From Comamonas testosteroni (GTDB lineage: Bacteria; Pseudomonadota; Gammaproteobacteria; Burkholderiales; Burkholderiaceae_C), in assembly GCF_014076415.1 (NCBI RefSeq), contig NZ_CP043568.1:1240001-1304000 (forward strand): 64,000 nucleotides of DNA, in the 5' to 3' direction. Shown here piece after piece: positions 54,452 through 64,000 of this stretch. The notes under the pieces were generated by a model, which was not told the DNA's origin, searched no databases, and saw nothing but the letters and a program-made list of their open reading frames with translations. Within the stretch, counting starts at the first letter, position 1, and each line of letters opens with the position of its first letter. The translations under genes were made by a program, and so were the position numbers.

Positions 54452-56695
54452 ATGACCATGTTTAACAAAGTTACCAAGACCTTCCAGTGGGGCCAGCATA
54501 CGGTCACCATGGAAACCGGCGAAATCGCGCGTCAGGCATCCGGCGCCGTGCTGGTCAACATCGACGACACCGTGGTGCTGGCCACTGTTGTGGGCTCCAA
54601 GATCGCCAAGGCCGGCCAGGACTTCTTCCCCCTGACCGTTGACTACATCGAGAAGACCTATGCAGCCGGCAAGATCCCCGGCAGCTTCTTCAAGCGCGAA
54701 GCCAAGCCTTCCGAGCTGGAGACTCTGACCTCGCGTCTGATCGACCGTCCCATCCGCCCCCTGTTCCCCGAAGGCTTCTACAACGACGTGCATGTGGTCA
54801 TCCACACCATCTCGCTGAACCCCGAAGTCGACGCCGACATCGCTGCCATGATTGCTGTCTCCGCTGCCCTGGCAGTGTCGGGCCTGCCTTTCAACGGCCC
54901 TATTGGTGCAGCCCGTGTGGGTTACATCAATGGCGAATACGTGCTGAACCCTGGTCAGACACAGCGCAAGGATTCGCAGATGGATCTGGTCGTTGCCGGC
55001 ACCGAATCCGCCGTGCTGATGGTGGAGTCCGAAGCCCTGCAACTGCCTGAAGAAGTGATGCTGGGCGCCGTGGTGTTCGGCCACGAGCAAGGCAAGATCG
55101 CTATCGACGCCATCCATGACCTGGTGCGCGAAGGCGGCAAGCCCGCATGGGACTGGACTGCTCCCGCCAAGGACGAAGCGCTGATCGCCAAGGTGGTCGA
55201 GCTGGGCGAAGCCAAGCTGCGTGCTGCTTACCAGGAGCGCAACAAGCAGGTGCGTACCCTGGCTTGCCGCACTGCCTACGCTGACGTCAAGGCCGCCCTG
55301 ACCGAGCAAGGCGTGGCATTCGACGGCGTCAAGGTTGAAGGCATGCTGTTCGACATCGAAGCCGGCATCGTGCGTTCGCAGATCCTGGCGGGCGAGCCCC
55401 GTATCGACGGCCGCGACACCCGTACCGTGCGTCCCATCGAGATCCGCTCCTCCGTGCTGCCCCGCACCCACGGCTCCGCGCTGTTCACGCGTGGTGAAAC
55501 CCAGGCCCTGGTGATCTCCACGCTGGGTACCGAGCGCGACGCTCAGAAGATCGACGCGCTGGCTGGCGAGTTCGAAGACCGCTTCCTGTTCCACTACAAC
55601 ATGCCTCCCTTTGCCACCGGCGAAGTGGGTCGCATGGGCTCGACCAAGCGCCGTGAAATCGGCCACGGCCGTCTGGCCAAGCGCGCTCTGGCCGCTTGCC
55701 TGCCGACCAAGGAAGAATTCCCCTACACCATCCGCGTGGTGTCGGAAATCACCGAGTCCAATGGCTCCTCGTCCATGGCTTCGGTCTGCGGCGGCTGCCT
55801 GTCCATGATGGACGCCGGTGTGCCCATGAAGGCGCATGTGGCCGGTATCGCCATGGGTCTGATCAAGGAAGACAACAAGTTCGCCGTGCTGACCGACATC
55901 CTGGGTGACGAAGATCACCTGGGTGATATGGACTTCAAGGTGGCCGGTACTACCAACGGCATCACTGCCCTGCAGATGGACATCAAGATCCAGGGCATCA
56001 CCAAGGAAATCATGCAGGTCGCCCTGGCTCAGGCCAAGGAAGCCCGCATGCACATCCTGGGCAAGATGCAGGAAGCCATGGGTGAAGCCAAGACCGAAGT
56101 CTCCAGCTTCGCGCCCAAGCTCTACACCATGAAGATCAACCCCGAGAAGATCCGTGACGTGATCGGCAAGGGCGGTGCCACCATCCGTGCGCTGACCGAA
56201 GAGACCGGCACCCAGATCAACATCGAGGAAGACGGCACCATCACCATTGCCGCCACCGATGGCGCCAAGGCCGAAGCCGCCAAGCTGCGCATCGAGCAGA
56301 TCACGGCCGAAGTCGAGATCGGCAAGGTCTACGAAGGCCCCATCGTCAAGATTCTGGAATTCGGTGCCCTGGTCAACCTGCTGCCCGGCAAGGACGGTCT
56401 GCTGCACATCAGCCAGATCGCCCACGAGCGCGTGGAAAAGGTCACCGACTACCTGCAAGAAGGTCAGGTGGTCAAGGTCAAGGTTCTGGAGACCGACGAC
56501 AAGGGGCGTGTCAAGCTGTCCATGAAGGCGCTGACCGAGCGTCCAGCCGGCATGCCCGAGCGCGAGCCGCGTGAACCCCGTGGCGATCGCGAGTACCGCG
56601 AACGTGCTCCTCGTCAGAATCGCGAACCCCGCGAAAACCGCGAGCCGCGCGAAAACCGCGCAGCCGCCGACGAGCAGCAGCAACAGCAGCAGTAA
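54452..56695 (+). CDS. pnp: polyribonucleotide nucleotidyltransferase (PNPase)
   Basis: 747 aa. The start [13 protein letters not shown] has AAGGAG upstream. It degrades RNA 3' to 5' using phosphate. Two RNase PH domains (the second with [17 protein letters not shown]) surround a helical domain. The KH domain has [20 protein letters not shown] at about residue 560, and the S1 domain starts at about 623. The tail is an Arg/Glu/Pro repeat ending in six glutamines, longer and more basic than in many relatives, which may bind RNase E or RNA. Confidence 0.98.
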   Translation: MTMFNKVTKTFQWGQHTVTMETGEIARQASGAVLVNIDDTVVLATVVGSKIAKAGQDFFPLTVDYIEKTYAAGKIPGSFFKREAKPSELETLTSRLIDRPIRPLFPEGFYNDVHVVIHTISLNPEVDADIAAMIAVSAALAVSGLPFNGPIGAARVGYINGEYVLNPGQTQRKDSQMDLVVAGTESAVLMVESEALQLPEEVMLGAVVFGHEQGKIAIDAIHDLVREGGKPAWDWTAPAKDEALIAKVVELGEAKLRAAYQERNKQVRTLACRTAYADVKAALTEQGVAFDGVKVEGMLFDIEAGIVRSQILAGEPRIDGRDTRTVRPIEIRSSVLPRTHGSALFTRGETQALVISTLGTERDAQKIDALAGEFEDRFLFHYNMPPFATGEVGRMGSTKRREIGHGRLAKRALAACLPTKEEFPYTIRVVSEITESNGSSSMASVCGGCLSMMDAGVPMKAHVAGIAMGLIKEDNKFAVLTDILGDEDHLGDMDFKVAGTTNGITALQMDIKIQGITKEIMQVALAQAKEARMHILGKMQEAMGEAKTEVSSFAPKLYTMKINPEKIRDVIGKGGATIRALTEETGTQINIEEDGTITIAATDGAKAEAAKLRIEQITAEVEIGKVYEGPIVKILEFGALVNLLPGKDGLLHISQIAHERVEKVTDYLQEGQVVKVKVLETDDKGRVKLSMKALTERPAGMPEREPREPRGDREYRERAPRQNREPRENREPRENRAAADEQQQQQQ

Positions 56696-56703
56696 TGGCT
56701 GAG

Positions 56704-56735
56704 CAGGAGGCCGTCGTGAGGCGGCCTCCTGTTTT
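56704..56735 (+). terminator. terminator after pnp
   Basis: CAGGAGGCCG (56704-56713) pairs with CGGCCTCCTG (56722-56731), followed by TTTT. Confidence 0.9.
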
Positions 56736-56759
56736 GTCGTTTGCTGGCTGATCCTGTTT

Positions 56760-56792
56760 TGTGGCTGCTGGCGCTTTCTGCCTAAGCGTTTG
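56760..56792 (+). repeat. 'GATAGCTG' element variant after pnp
   Basis: TGTGGCTGCTGGCGCTTTCT followed by GCCTAAGCGTTT, a diverged copy of the dispersed element. Confidence 0.45.
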
Positions 56793-56825
56793 AGCCTGAT
56801 TTATTTGATAGAGCAAAGCCTGACT

Positions 56826-57833
56826 ATGCAAGCCAACACAATGCGAGCGGTGGAAATCACCAGCTATGGTGCGCCAGACGTGCTGCGCATGGGTGTACGT
56901 CCCATGCCGGCTGCGGCTGAGGGGGAGGTGCTGATTCGCGTTGCCGCGAGCGGCATCAACCGCCCCGATGTGCTGCAGCGCAAAGGTCATTACGCGCCAC
57001 CTCCCGGCGCCTCCGATCTTCCGGGGCTCGAGGTGGCGGGTGTGATCGTGGCGGGCGACGAGGCCGCCATGCGCAAGGCAGGCTTCAAGCTCGGCGACCG
57101 CGTCTGCGCGCTGGTGGCCGGTGGCGGCTATGCGAGTTTCTGCGCTGCGCCCGTGGACCAGTGTCTGCCGGTGCCTGCAGGCTTCAGCGACGTGCAGGCG
57201 GCTGCCTTGCCCGAGACCTTTTTCACGGTCTGGAGCAATGTGTTTGACCGGGGGGCTCTGCAGCCCGGCGAAACCTTGCTGGTGCAGGGCGGCAGCAGTG
57301 GCATTGGCGTGACGGCGATTCAGCTGGCCAAGGCCTGGGGTGCGACGGTCATTGTCACGGCGGGCAGCGATGCCAAGTGCGATGACTGCCTCAAGCTCGG
57401 TGCCGACCACGCCATCAACTACAAGACCCAGGACTTCGCGGCAGAAGTGCAGCGCATCACGGCAGGCGAAGGCGTCAACGTCATCCTCGACATGGTCGCC
57501 GGCAGCTATGTGGCGCGCGAAGTCCAGTGCCTGGCTCCTGATGGTCGCCTGGTCATCATCGCGGTGCAGGGGGGGGTCAAGGCCGAGTTCGATGCCGGTC
57601 TGGTGCTGCGCAAACGGCTGACCGTGACCGGCTCCACGCTGCGCCCGCGCTCCGTGGCCTTCAAGGCGGCGATCGCCGAGGCGCTCAAGCGCAATGTCTG
57701 GCCCCTGCTGGAGTCCGGCAAGGTGCGCCCAGCCATCTATCGTGAATTCGATGCTGCTGATGCGGCGCAGGCTCATGCGCTGATGGAATCCAGCCAGCAC
57801 ACCGGAAAAATCGTTTTGACTTGGGAAACATGA
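56826..57833 (+). CDS. NAD(P)H-quinone oxidoreductase, zinc-independent MDR family
   Basis: 335 aa from [11 protein letters not shown]; a second Met lies at 56841. It has the quinone oxidoreductase pattern of the p53-inducible gene 3 type: [31 protein letters not shown], and the nucleotide-binding [17 protein letters not shown]. No zinc-ligand cysteines. Its stop overlaps the tpiA ATG, so the two are coupled. Physiological substrate unknown. Confidence 0.9.
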   Translation: MQANTMRAVEITSYGAPDVLRMGVRPMPAAAEGEVLIRVAASGINRPDVLQRKGHYAPPPGASDLPGLEVAGVIVAGDEAAMRKAGFKLGDRVCALVAGGGYASFCAAPVDQCLPVPAGFSDVQAAALPETFFTVWSNVFDRGALQPGETLLVQGGSSGIGVTAIQLAKAWGATVIVTAGSDAKCDDCLKLGADHAINYKTQDFAAEVQRITAGEGVNVILDMVAGSYVAREVQCLAPDGRLVIIAVQGGVKAEFDAGLVLRKRLTVTGSTLRPRSVAFKAAIAEALKRNVWPLLESGKVRPAIYREFDAADAAQAHALMESSQHTGKIVLTWET

Positions 57834-58576
57834 AGCAAAAACTCATTGTTGGCAACTGGAAGATGAACGGCAGCCTGGCTGCCAATGCCGCTTTGCTGCA
57901 GGCCATCAAGCAGGGCTTGCCTGCTGACAACAAGGCGGGCGTGGCTGTGGCGGCTCCTGCTGTCTATCTGGCTCAAGTCCAGGCAGAACTTGCGGGTACT
58001 TCCATCGGTGTGGGCGCGCAGGATGTGTCCCAGCACGAGCAGGGCGCATTCACGGGCGAAACTTCGGCGGCCATGCTCAAGGAGTTCGGCGTGCGTTATG
58101 CGCTGGTCGGTCACTCCGAGCGTCGTCAGTATCATGGCGAGACCGATGCCGTGGTTGCAGCCAAGGCTCAGGCCGCTCTGGCCAAAGGAATCACGCCCAT
58201 CGTCTGCGTGGGTGAGACCCTGGCGGAGCGTGAAGCAGGTCAGACCGAGGCTGTGGTCAAGCGTCAACTGGCAGCCGTGATTCATCAGGTCGGCCACTGC
58301 GTGAGCGAACTGGTGGTGGCGTATGAGCCTGTCTGGGCCATAGGCACCGGCAAGACTGCCACGCCCGAGCAGGCCCAGCAGGTGCATGCCGTGCTGCGTG
58401 CACAGCTGGCTGCTGCCAGCGACAAGGCCAATCGCGTGCCTTTGCTTTACGGTGGAAGCATGAATGCAGGCAATGCGGCGCAGCTGCTGGCTCAGGCCGA
58501 TATTGACGGCGGCCTGATCGGTGGCGCGGCTCTCAAGGCTCCGGATTTCCTCATCATTATTGCGGCAGCGCAATAA
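57830..58576 (+). CDS. tpiA: triosephosphate isomerase
   Basis: 248 aa from [13 protein letters not shown]; start overlaps the previous stop as ATGA. Active-site motifs are [15 protein letters not shown] and [12 protein letters not shown] with the catalytic Glu, and the phosphate loop LLYGGSMN. It interconverts dihydroxyacetone phosphate and glyceraldehyde 3-phosphate. Confidence 0.97.
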   Translation: MKQKLIVGNWKMNGSLAANAALLQAIKQGLPADNKAGVAVAAPAVYLAQVQAELAGTSIGVGAQDVSQHEQGAFTGETSAAMLKEFGVRYALVGHSERRQYHGETDAVVAAKAQAALAKGITPIVCVGETLAEREAGQTEAVVKRQLAAVIHQVGHCVSELVVAYEPVWAIGTGKTATPEQAQQVHAVLRAQLAAASDKANRVPLLYGGSMNAGNAAQLLAQADIDGGLIGGAALKAPDFLIIIAAAQ

Positions 58577-58633
58577 TTCGTCTGCGCCACACTCCGGTGT
58601 GGTGCGCAATGATTCAGACTTTTAGGTTTTGAT

Positions 58634-59029
58634 ATGAACGTCTTTTCCAGCGTCATTCTCGCGGTCCAGATGCTGGCCGCCCTGGGCATGATCGGCCTCA
58701 TCCTCATGCAGCACGGCAAGGGTGCCGATATGGGGGCTTCCTTTGGCAGCGGTTCGTCGGGCAGCCTGTTTGGCGCCTCGGGCAGTGCCAACTTCCTGTC
58801 GCGCTCCACGGCGGCCCTGGCCACCGTGTTCTTTGTGGCTACATTGGCACTGGCTTATCTGGGCAACGCTCGCCCAGTGAGTTCGGGTAGTGTGCTGGAA
58901 GGTGCTGCTCCTGTTTCGGCTCCTGCGCCTGCTGCCAATGTGCCGCCCGCAGCTGCTGGTGATGCAGCCGTGCCTGCTGCTGCTCCAGCGGCTGGTGCTG
59001 AAGGTGCAGCCCAGATCCCAACGAAATAA
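58634..59029 (+). CDS. secG: protein translocase subunit SecG
   Basis: 131 aa. Two membrane helices (about residues 4-24 and 53-76) flank the glycine-rich GADMGASFGSGSSGSLFG, typical of SecG. A long Ala/Pro tail (about 45 residues) is common in Comamonadaceae. Part of SecYEG. The tpiA-secG-tRNA-Leu-nuo order is standard. Confidence 0.95.
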   Translation: MNVFSSVILAVQMLAALGMIGLILMQHGKGADMGASFGSGSSGSLFGASGSANFLSRSTAALATVFFVATLALAYLGNARPVSSGSVLEGAAPVSAPAPAANVPPAAAGDAAVPAAAPAAGAEGAAQIPTK

Positions 59030-59041
59030 TTTGGAGAAAAT

Positions 59042-59074
59042 CCTGAAGAACCCCAAAGAGTGGGGTTTTTCAGG
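59042..59074 (+). terminator. terminator-like hairpin after secG
   Basis: CCTGAAGAACCCC (59042-59054) pairs with GGGGTTTTTCAGG (59062-59074), one G-U pair, with the T tract in the right arm. A TAGAAT box follows at 59076-59081, perhaps the tRNA promoter -10. Confidence 0.75.
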
Positions 59075-59149
59075 CTAGAATCTAGGGATTGTCTGGGGAT
59101 CAGAATCTTTGCAACGAAGGTTCCAGAGATTGCCGGACTTTGAGACGAA

Positions 59150-59234
59150 GCCGTCGTGGTGGAATTGGTAGACACGCTATCTTGAGGGGGTAGTGGCGAA
59201 AGCTGTGCGAGTTCGAGTCTCGCCGACGGCACCA
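59150..59234 (+). tRNA. tRNA-Leu (anticodon GAG)
   Basis: 85 nt including encoded CCA. The acceptor stem GCCGTCG pairs with CGACGGC. The anticodon loop TTGAGGG between CTATC and GGTAG gives anticodon GAG (reads CUC/CUU). A long variable arm (TGGCGAAAGCTGTGC region) is typical of leucine tRNA, as is the T-loop GTTCGAGTC. Confidence 0.95.
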
Positions 59235-59308
59235 ACACATAACTAAAAACCTGCCCTGCTGATCAGGCAGTGATCGGTGAGGCATGTTTTCATAACAAGG
59301 CCCACTCG

Positions 59309-59668
59309 ATGAACATCGATCAGTACCTTCCCGTTCTTCTGTTCATTCTTATTGGCATGGCTGTGGGTGTTGTACCCCTGGCGCTCGGCTACGTGCTGGG
59401 TCCCAACCGCCCTGATGCTGCCAAGAACTCCCCCTATGAATGCGGTTTCGAGGCGTTTGAAGACGCTCGAATGAAGTTTGATGTGCGCTACTACCTGGTC
59501 GCCATCCTGTTCATTCTGTTTGACTTGGAAATCGCATTTCTGCTGCCCTGGGCTGTCGCACTCAAAGATGTCGGCGGCGTGGGTTTTGTTGCTGTCCTGA
59601 TTTTTCTGGCCATTCTGGTCGTGGGCTTTGCCTACGAGTGGAAAAAAGGCGCCCTGGATTGGGAATAA
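59309..59668 (+). CDS. nuoA: NADH-quinone oxidoreductase subunit A
   Basis: 119 aa from [12 protein letters not shown]; three membrane helices. [20 protein letters not shown] is the conserved loop. First gene of the complex I operon, 74 bp after the tRNA. Confidence 0.96.
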   Translation: MNIDQYLPVLLFILIGMAVGVVPLALGYVLGPNRPDAAKNSPYECGFEAFEDARMKFDVRYYLVAILFILFDLEIAFLLPWAVALKDVGGVGFVAVLIFLAILVVGFAYEWKKGALDWE

Positions 59669-59690
59669 GCAGCTTTTCTGAGGAAACACG

Positions 59691-60170
59691 ATGATCGAAG
59701 GCGTGATGAAGGAAGGCTTCGTCACCACCAGTTATGACACGGTGGTGAACTGGGCCAAGACAGGGTCGATCTGGCCCATGACATTTGGCCTGGCCTGCTG
59801 TGCGGTGGAGATGATGCACGCAGCTGCTGCCCGCTATGACATCGGTCGCTTCGGCTCCGAAGTGTTCCGTGCCAGCCCCCGCCACTCAGACCTGATGATT
59901 GTTGCCGGTACGCTGTGCAACAAGATGGCTCCCGCGATGCGCAAGGTCTATGACCAGATGTCCGAGCCGCGCTGGGTCATCTCCATGGGCTCCTGTGCCA
60001 ATGGTGGTGGTTACTATCACTACAGCTACTCGGTGGTGCGCGGTTGCGATCGCATTGTTCCCGTCGACGTCTATGTGCCTGGTTGCCCTCCGACAGCGGA
60101 AGCGCTGATCTACGGCATCATCCAGCTGCAGCAGAAGATTCGTCGTACCCACACCATCGCTCGCGTTTAA
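59691..60170 (+). CDS. nuoB: NADH-quinone oxidoreductase subunit B
   Basis: 159 aa. Carries the N2 [4Fe-4S] cluster. Two adjacent cysteines in [13 protein letters not shown], then [17 protein letters not shown] and [14 protein letters not shown] supply the other ligands. The cluster passes electrons to quinone. Confidence 0.97.
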   Translation: MIEGVMKEGFVTTSYDTVVNWAKTGSIWPMTFGLACCAVEMMHAAAARYDIGRFGSEVFRASPRHSDLMIVAGTLCNKMAPAMRKVYDQMSEPRWVISMGSCANGGGYYHYSYSVVRGCDRIVPVDVYVPGCPPTAEALIYGIIQLQQKIRRTHTIARV

Positions 60171-60179
60171 AGGGCTGAG

Positions 60180-60791
60180 ATGACTGCAATTGCTATTCAC
60201 CCCGAGAAGCTTCGGGATGTGGTTACTGCTGCCTTGGGTGACAAGGTGCGCTCCGTCACTCTGGCCTACGGCGAAGTGACGGTGGAGGTGTCCGCTGACA
60301 AGTATCTGGACGTGATGCAGATTCTGCGCAATGCTCCGGACTGCCAGTTCGAGATGCTGCTGGATCTGTGCGGTGTGGACTACTCCACTTATGCGGAAGT
60401 CGGCAAGGACGGTCCGCGTTTTGCCGTTGTATCCCACCTGATGTCCCTGACGCTGAACCAGCGGCTGCGTGTGCGTGTGTACTGCGCCGACGATGACTTC
60501 CCCGTGGTGGCTTCGATCAACCCCATCTGGAACTCGGCCAACTGGTTCGAGCGCGAAGCCTTCGATCTGTTCGGCATCGTGTTCGAAGGTCACGAAGACC
60601 TGCGTCGCATCCTGACCGACTATGGCTTCATCGGCCATCCGTTTCGCAAGGATTTCCCTCTGTCCGGTCACGTGGAAATGCGCTACGACGCCGAACAGCA
60701 ACGTGTGGTGTACCAGCCCGTCACGATCGAGCCGCGCGAAATCACGCCGCGCATCATTCGTGAAGAAAACTATGGCGGAGGCCTGCACTAA
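60180..60791 (+). CDS. nuoC: NADH-quinone oxidoreductase subunit C
   Basis: 203 aa, separate from NuoD as in most betaproteobacteria. Features [20 protein letters not shown] and [20 protein letters not shown]. Hydrophilic arm subunit. Confidence 0.97.
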   Translation: MTAIAIHPEKLRDVVTAALGDKVRSVTLAYGEVTVEVSADKYLDVMQILRNAPDCQFEMLLDLCGVDYSTYAEVGKDGPRFAVVSHLMSLTLNQRLRVRVYCADDDFPVVASINPIWNSANWFEREAFDLFGIVFEGHEDLRRILTDYGFIGHPFRKDFPLSGHVEMRYDAEQQRVVYQPVTIEPREITPRIIREENYGGGLH

Positions 60792-60819
60792 AGGCGCGCG
60801 TCGCCTTTGACGGAAGACC

Positions 60820-62069
<1,250 letters not shown>

Positions 62070-62073
<4 letters not shown>

Positions 62074-62561
62074 TTACCGAAGCGACCAGAGAACGCTTTG
62101 CGCGTGAGGTGGCAAAGTATCCGGCTGACCAGAAACAGTCTGCCGTCATGGCTTGCCTGTCTATCGTGCAGCAGGAGCAGGGCTGGGTCAGCCAGGAAAG
62201 CGAGGCAGTGATTGCCGAAGTCCTGGGCATGGCCGAGATTGCGGTGCACGAAGTCACCACTTTCTACAACATGTACAACCAGCAACCCGTTGGCAAGTAC
62301 AAGCTCAATGTCTGCACCAATCTGCCATGCCAGCTGCGCGACGGCTACAAGGCCTTGCACCATCTGGAGCACAAGCTGGGCATCAAGATGGGCGAGACCA
62401 CCAAGGACGGCCTGTTTACACTGCAGCAGTCCGAGTGCCTGGGCGCCTGCGCCGACTCGCCCGTGATGCTGGTCAACGACCGTTGCATGTGCAGCTTCAT
62501 GAGCAATGAAAAGCTCGACGAGCTGGTCGACGGCCTGCGCGCAGCGGAGGGCAAGGCATGA
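62070..62561 (+). CDS. nuoE: NADH-quinone oxidoreductase subunit E
   Basis: 163 aa. [2Fe-2S] ligands are the Cys pair in [12 protein letters not shown] and the pair in [15 protein letters not shown]. Overlaps nuoD and nuoF by ATGA junctions. Confidence 0.97.
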
Positions 62562-63922
62562 GCACGATTCTGAACAATCCTGCCGCCAATGCCGTGCTGG
62601 CCAAGTTCGCATCGACCGGCAATGAAACCTGCTTCCACGACCGCCACATCAACCCCCAGATCTATGCGGATCTGAACGGCAGCAACTGGTCCATCAAGGA
62701 CTATGAAGCGCGCGGCGGCTATCAGGCCCTGCGCAAGCTGCTGGGCAAGGATGGCGGCGAAGGCCTGACGCAAGATCAGGTCATCGCGACGCTCAAGGAA
62801 TCCGGTCTGCGCGGCCGTGGCGGTGCGGGCTTCCCCACGGGTCTGAAGTGGAGCTTCATGCCCCGCCAGTTCCCCGGTCAGAAGCATCTGGTCTGCAACT
62901 CGGACGAGGGCGAACCCGGTACCTGCAAAGACCGCGACATCCTGATGTTCAACCCGCACATCGTGATCGAAGGCATGATCATTGCCGCTTTCGCGATGGG
63001 CATCAGCATTGGCTACAACTACATCCACGGCGAAATCTTCGAAGTCTATGAGCGCTTCGAGGCAGCCCTGGAAGAAGCCCGTGCGGCCGGCTATCTGGGT
63101 GACAACATCCTGGGCAGCAGCTTCAGCTTCCAGTTGCATGCCCACCATGGCTTTGGCGCCTATATCTGCGGCGAGGAAACCGCGCTGCTGGAATCGCTGG
63201 AAGGCAAGAAGGGTCAGCCCCGCTTCAAGCCGCCATTCCCTGCCAGCTTCGGTCTCTACGGCAAGCCCACGACCATCAACAATACCGAGACTTTCGCAGC
63301 CGTTCCCTGGATCATCCGCAACGGTGGCCAGGCCTACCTGGAATGCGGCAAGCCCAACAACGGCGGCACCAAGATCTTCTCGGTCAGCGGCGACGTGAAC
63401 CTGCCCGGCAACTACGAAGTTCCCATGGGCACGCCTTTCAGCAAGCTGCTGGAGCTGGCGGGCGGTGTGCGCACCGGTCGCAAGCTCAAGGCTGTGATTC
63501 CTGGCGGCTCTTCGTCGCCCGTGCTGCCTGCCGACATCATCATGGACTGCACGATGGACTATGACTCCATCTCCAAGGCGGGTTCCATGCTGGGTTCGGG
63601 TGCAGTGATCGTGATGGATGATTCGCGCGACATGGTCGAGTGCCTGCTGCGTCTGTCGTACTTCTATTCGCACGAGTCCTGCGGCCAGTGCACGCCCTGC
63701 CGTGAAGGTACGGGCTGGCTGTGGCGCGTGGTGAACCGTATTCAGCACGGCGAAGGCCGTCCGGAAGATATCGAGCTGTTGGACTCGGTATCCGTGAACA
63801 TCATGGGCCGCACCATCTGTGCGCTCGGCGACGCGGCAGCCATGCCGGTTCGCGCCATGATCAAGCACTTCCGCCACGAGTTCGAAGCGAAGATCCAGAA
63901 CGCTTCCAAACAGGCTGCATGA
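62558..63922 (+). CDS. nuoF: NADH-quinone oxidoreductase subunit F
   Basis: 454 aa. Binds FMN and [19 protein letters not shown] at about residue 86, [14 protein letters not shown]. The N3 [4Fe-4S] ligands are in [15 protein letters not shown] at about residue 373, with a further Cys near the end ([14 protein letters not shown]). Confidence 0.98.
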   Translation: MSTILNNPAANAVLAKFASTGNETCFHDRHINPQIYADLNGSNWSIKDYEARGGYQALRKLLGKDGGEGLTQDQVIATLKESGLRGRGGAGFPTGLKWSFMPRQFPGQKHLVCNSDEGEPGTCKDRDILMFNPHIVIEGMIIAAFAMGISIGYNYIHGEIFEVYERFEAALEEARAAGYLGDNILGSSFSFQLHAHHGFGAYICGEETALLESLEGKKGQPRFKPPFPASFGLYGKPTTINNTETFAAVPWIIRNGGQAYLECGKPNNGGTKIFSVSGDVNLPGNYEVPMGTPFSKLLELAGGVRTGRKLKAVIPGGSSSPVLPADIIMDCTMDYDSISKAGSMLGSGAVIVMDDSRDMVECLLRLSYFYSHESCGQCTPCREGTGWLWRVVNRIQHGEGRPEDIELLDSVSVNIMGRTICALGDAAAMPVRAMIKHFRHEFEAKIQNASKQAA

Positions 63923-63945
63923 GCGCCTGATCGCGAGACAAGCAT

Positions 63946-64000
63946 ATGGTTGAAATTGAACTGGACGGAAAAAAGGTCGAGGTGACGGAAGGCAGCATGG
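63946..64000 (+). CDS. nuoG: NADH-quinone oxidoreductase subunit G (start only)
   Basis: Partial: 18 codons, MVEIELDGKKVEVTEGSM, are visible before the window ends. The small ferredoxin-like N-terminus and its place after nuoF indicate nuoG. It is not preceded by a strong ribosome site and starts 23 bp after nuoF. Confidence 0.85.
   Translation, partial: MVEIELDGKKVEVTEGSM

Noticed and set aside
54350..56683. 777-aa open frame antisense to pnp
   Set aside because: GC-rich third positions open the opposite strand; the translation is Gly/His/Leu-rich with no family match, while pnp in the other strand is certain.

Overview
The window is GC-rich chromosomal DNA from a betaproteobacterium, most likely Comamonadaceae (Comamonas or a close relative such as Delftia or Acidovorax). 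This rests on gene order (leuC-leuD-leuB-asd, rpsF-priB-rpsR-rplI, tpiA-secG-tRNA-Leu-nuoABCDEFG), on the product sequences, and on two intergenic repeat families that I recall from this family but cannot look up here. No complete insertion sequence, prophage, CRISPR array or rRNA operon is visible.

Layout. 1-6440 (minus): a LysR regulator followed by leuC, leuD, leuB and asd, i.e. leucine synthesis plus the aspartate branch point. 6789-8111: an exported Sel1-repeat protein. 8175-12017 (minus): the heat-shock cluster grpE-dnaK-dnaJ behind a good sigma-32 promoter. 12331-15352 (plus): rpsF-priB-rpsR-rplI, then dnaB. 15509-18854 (minus): a coiled-coil membrane protein coupled to a PIN-PhoH ATPase, a Bcp peroxiredoxin and an Mth938-like protein. 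19021-24581 (plus): alaA, hom, an unknown exported protein, thrC (the threonine branch). 24712-26791: mobB-moeA-moaD (molybdenum cofactor).

26792-31088 is the most accessory-looking part. It separates moaD from moaE and holds a recombinase-tail-like protein, a divergent MFS/TetR pair with a perfect operator palindrome, a GIY-YIG protein plus unknown partner behind a long structured leader, and two small unknown genes. moaE follows at 31089.

31636-45414 is a mixed metabolic and stress region: a DMT exporter with divergent AraC regulator, clpB with a sigma-32-like promoter, small unknown proteins, a coniferyl-type aldehyde dehydrogenase, a GNAT acetyltransferase, a methyltransferase, dusC, a lipoprotein phospholipase D and ribD. 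45447-53316 (minus) is a type IV pilus minor-pilin cluster: two FimT/GspH pseudopilins, PilV, PilW, PilX, PilY1 and PilE. 53489-56695 has a small exported protein, rpsO and pnp, with RNA hairpins upstream of both rpsO and pnp. 56826-59029 holds a quinone oxidoreductase, tpiA and secG, followed by tRNA-Leu(GAG) and the start of the complex I operon, nuoA to nuoG (nuoG is cut by the window end).

Most of the window is housekeeping. The more novel signals are regulatory: a terminator-like hairpin at the start of an exported-protein gene, repeats flush with the leuD and leuC stop codons, dispersed 'GATAGCTG' elements, a GIY-YIG leader RNA candidate, and candidate autoregulatory leaders for rpsO, pnp and rpsF.
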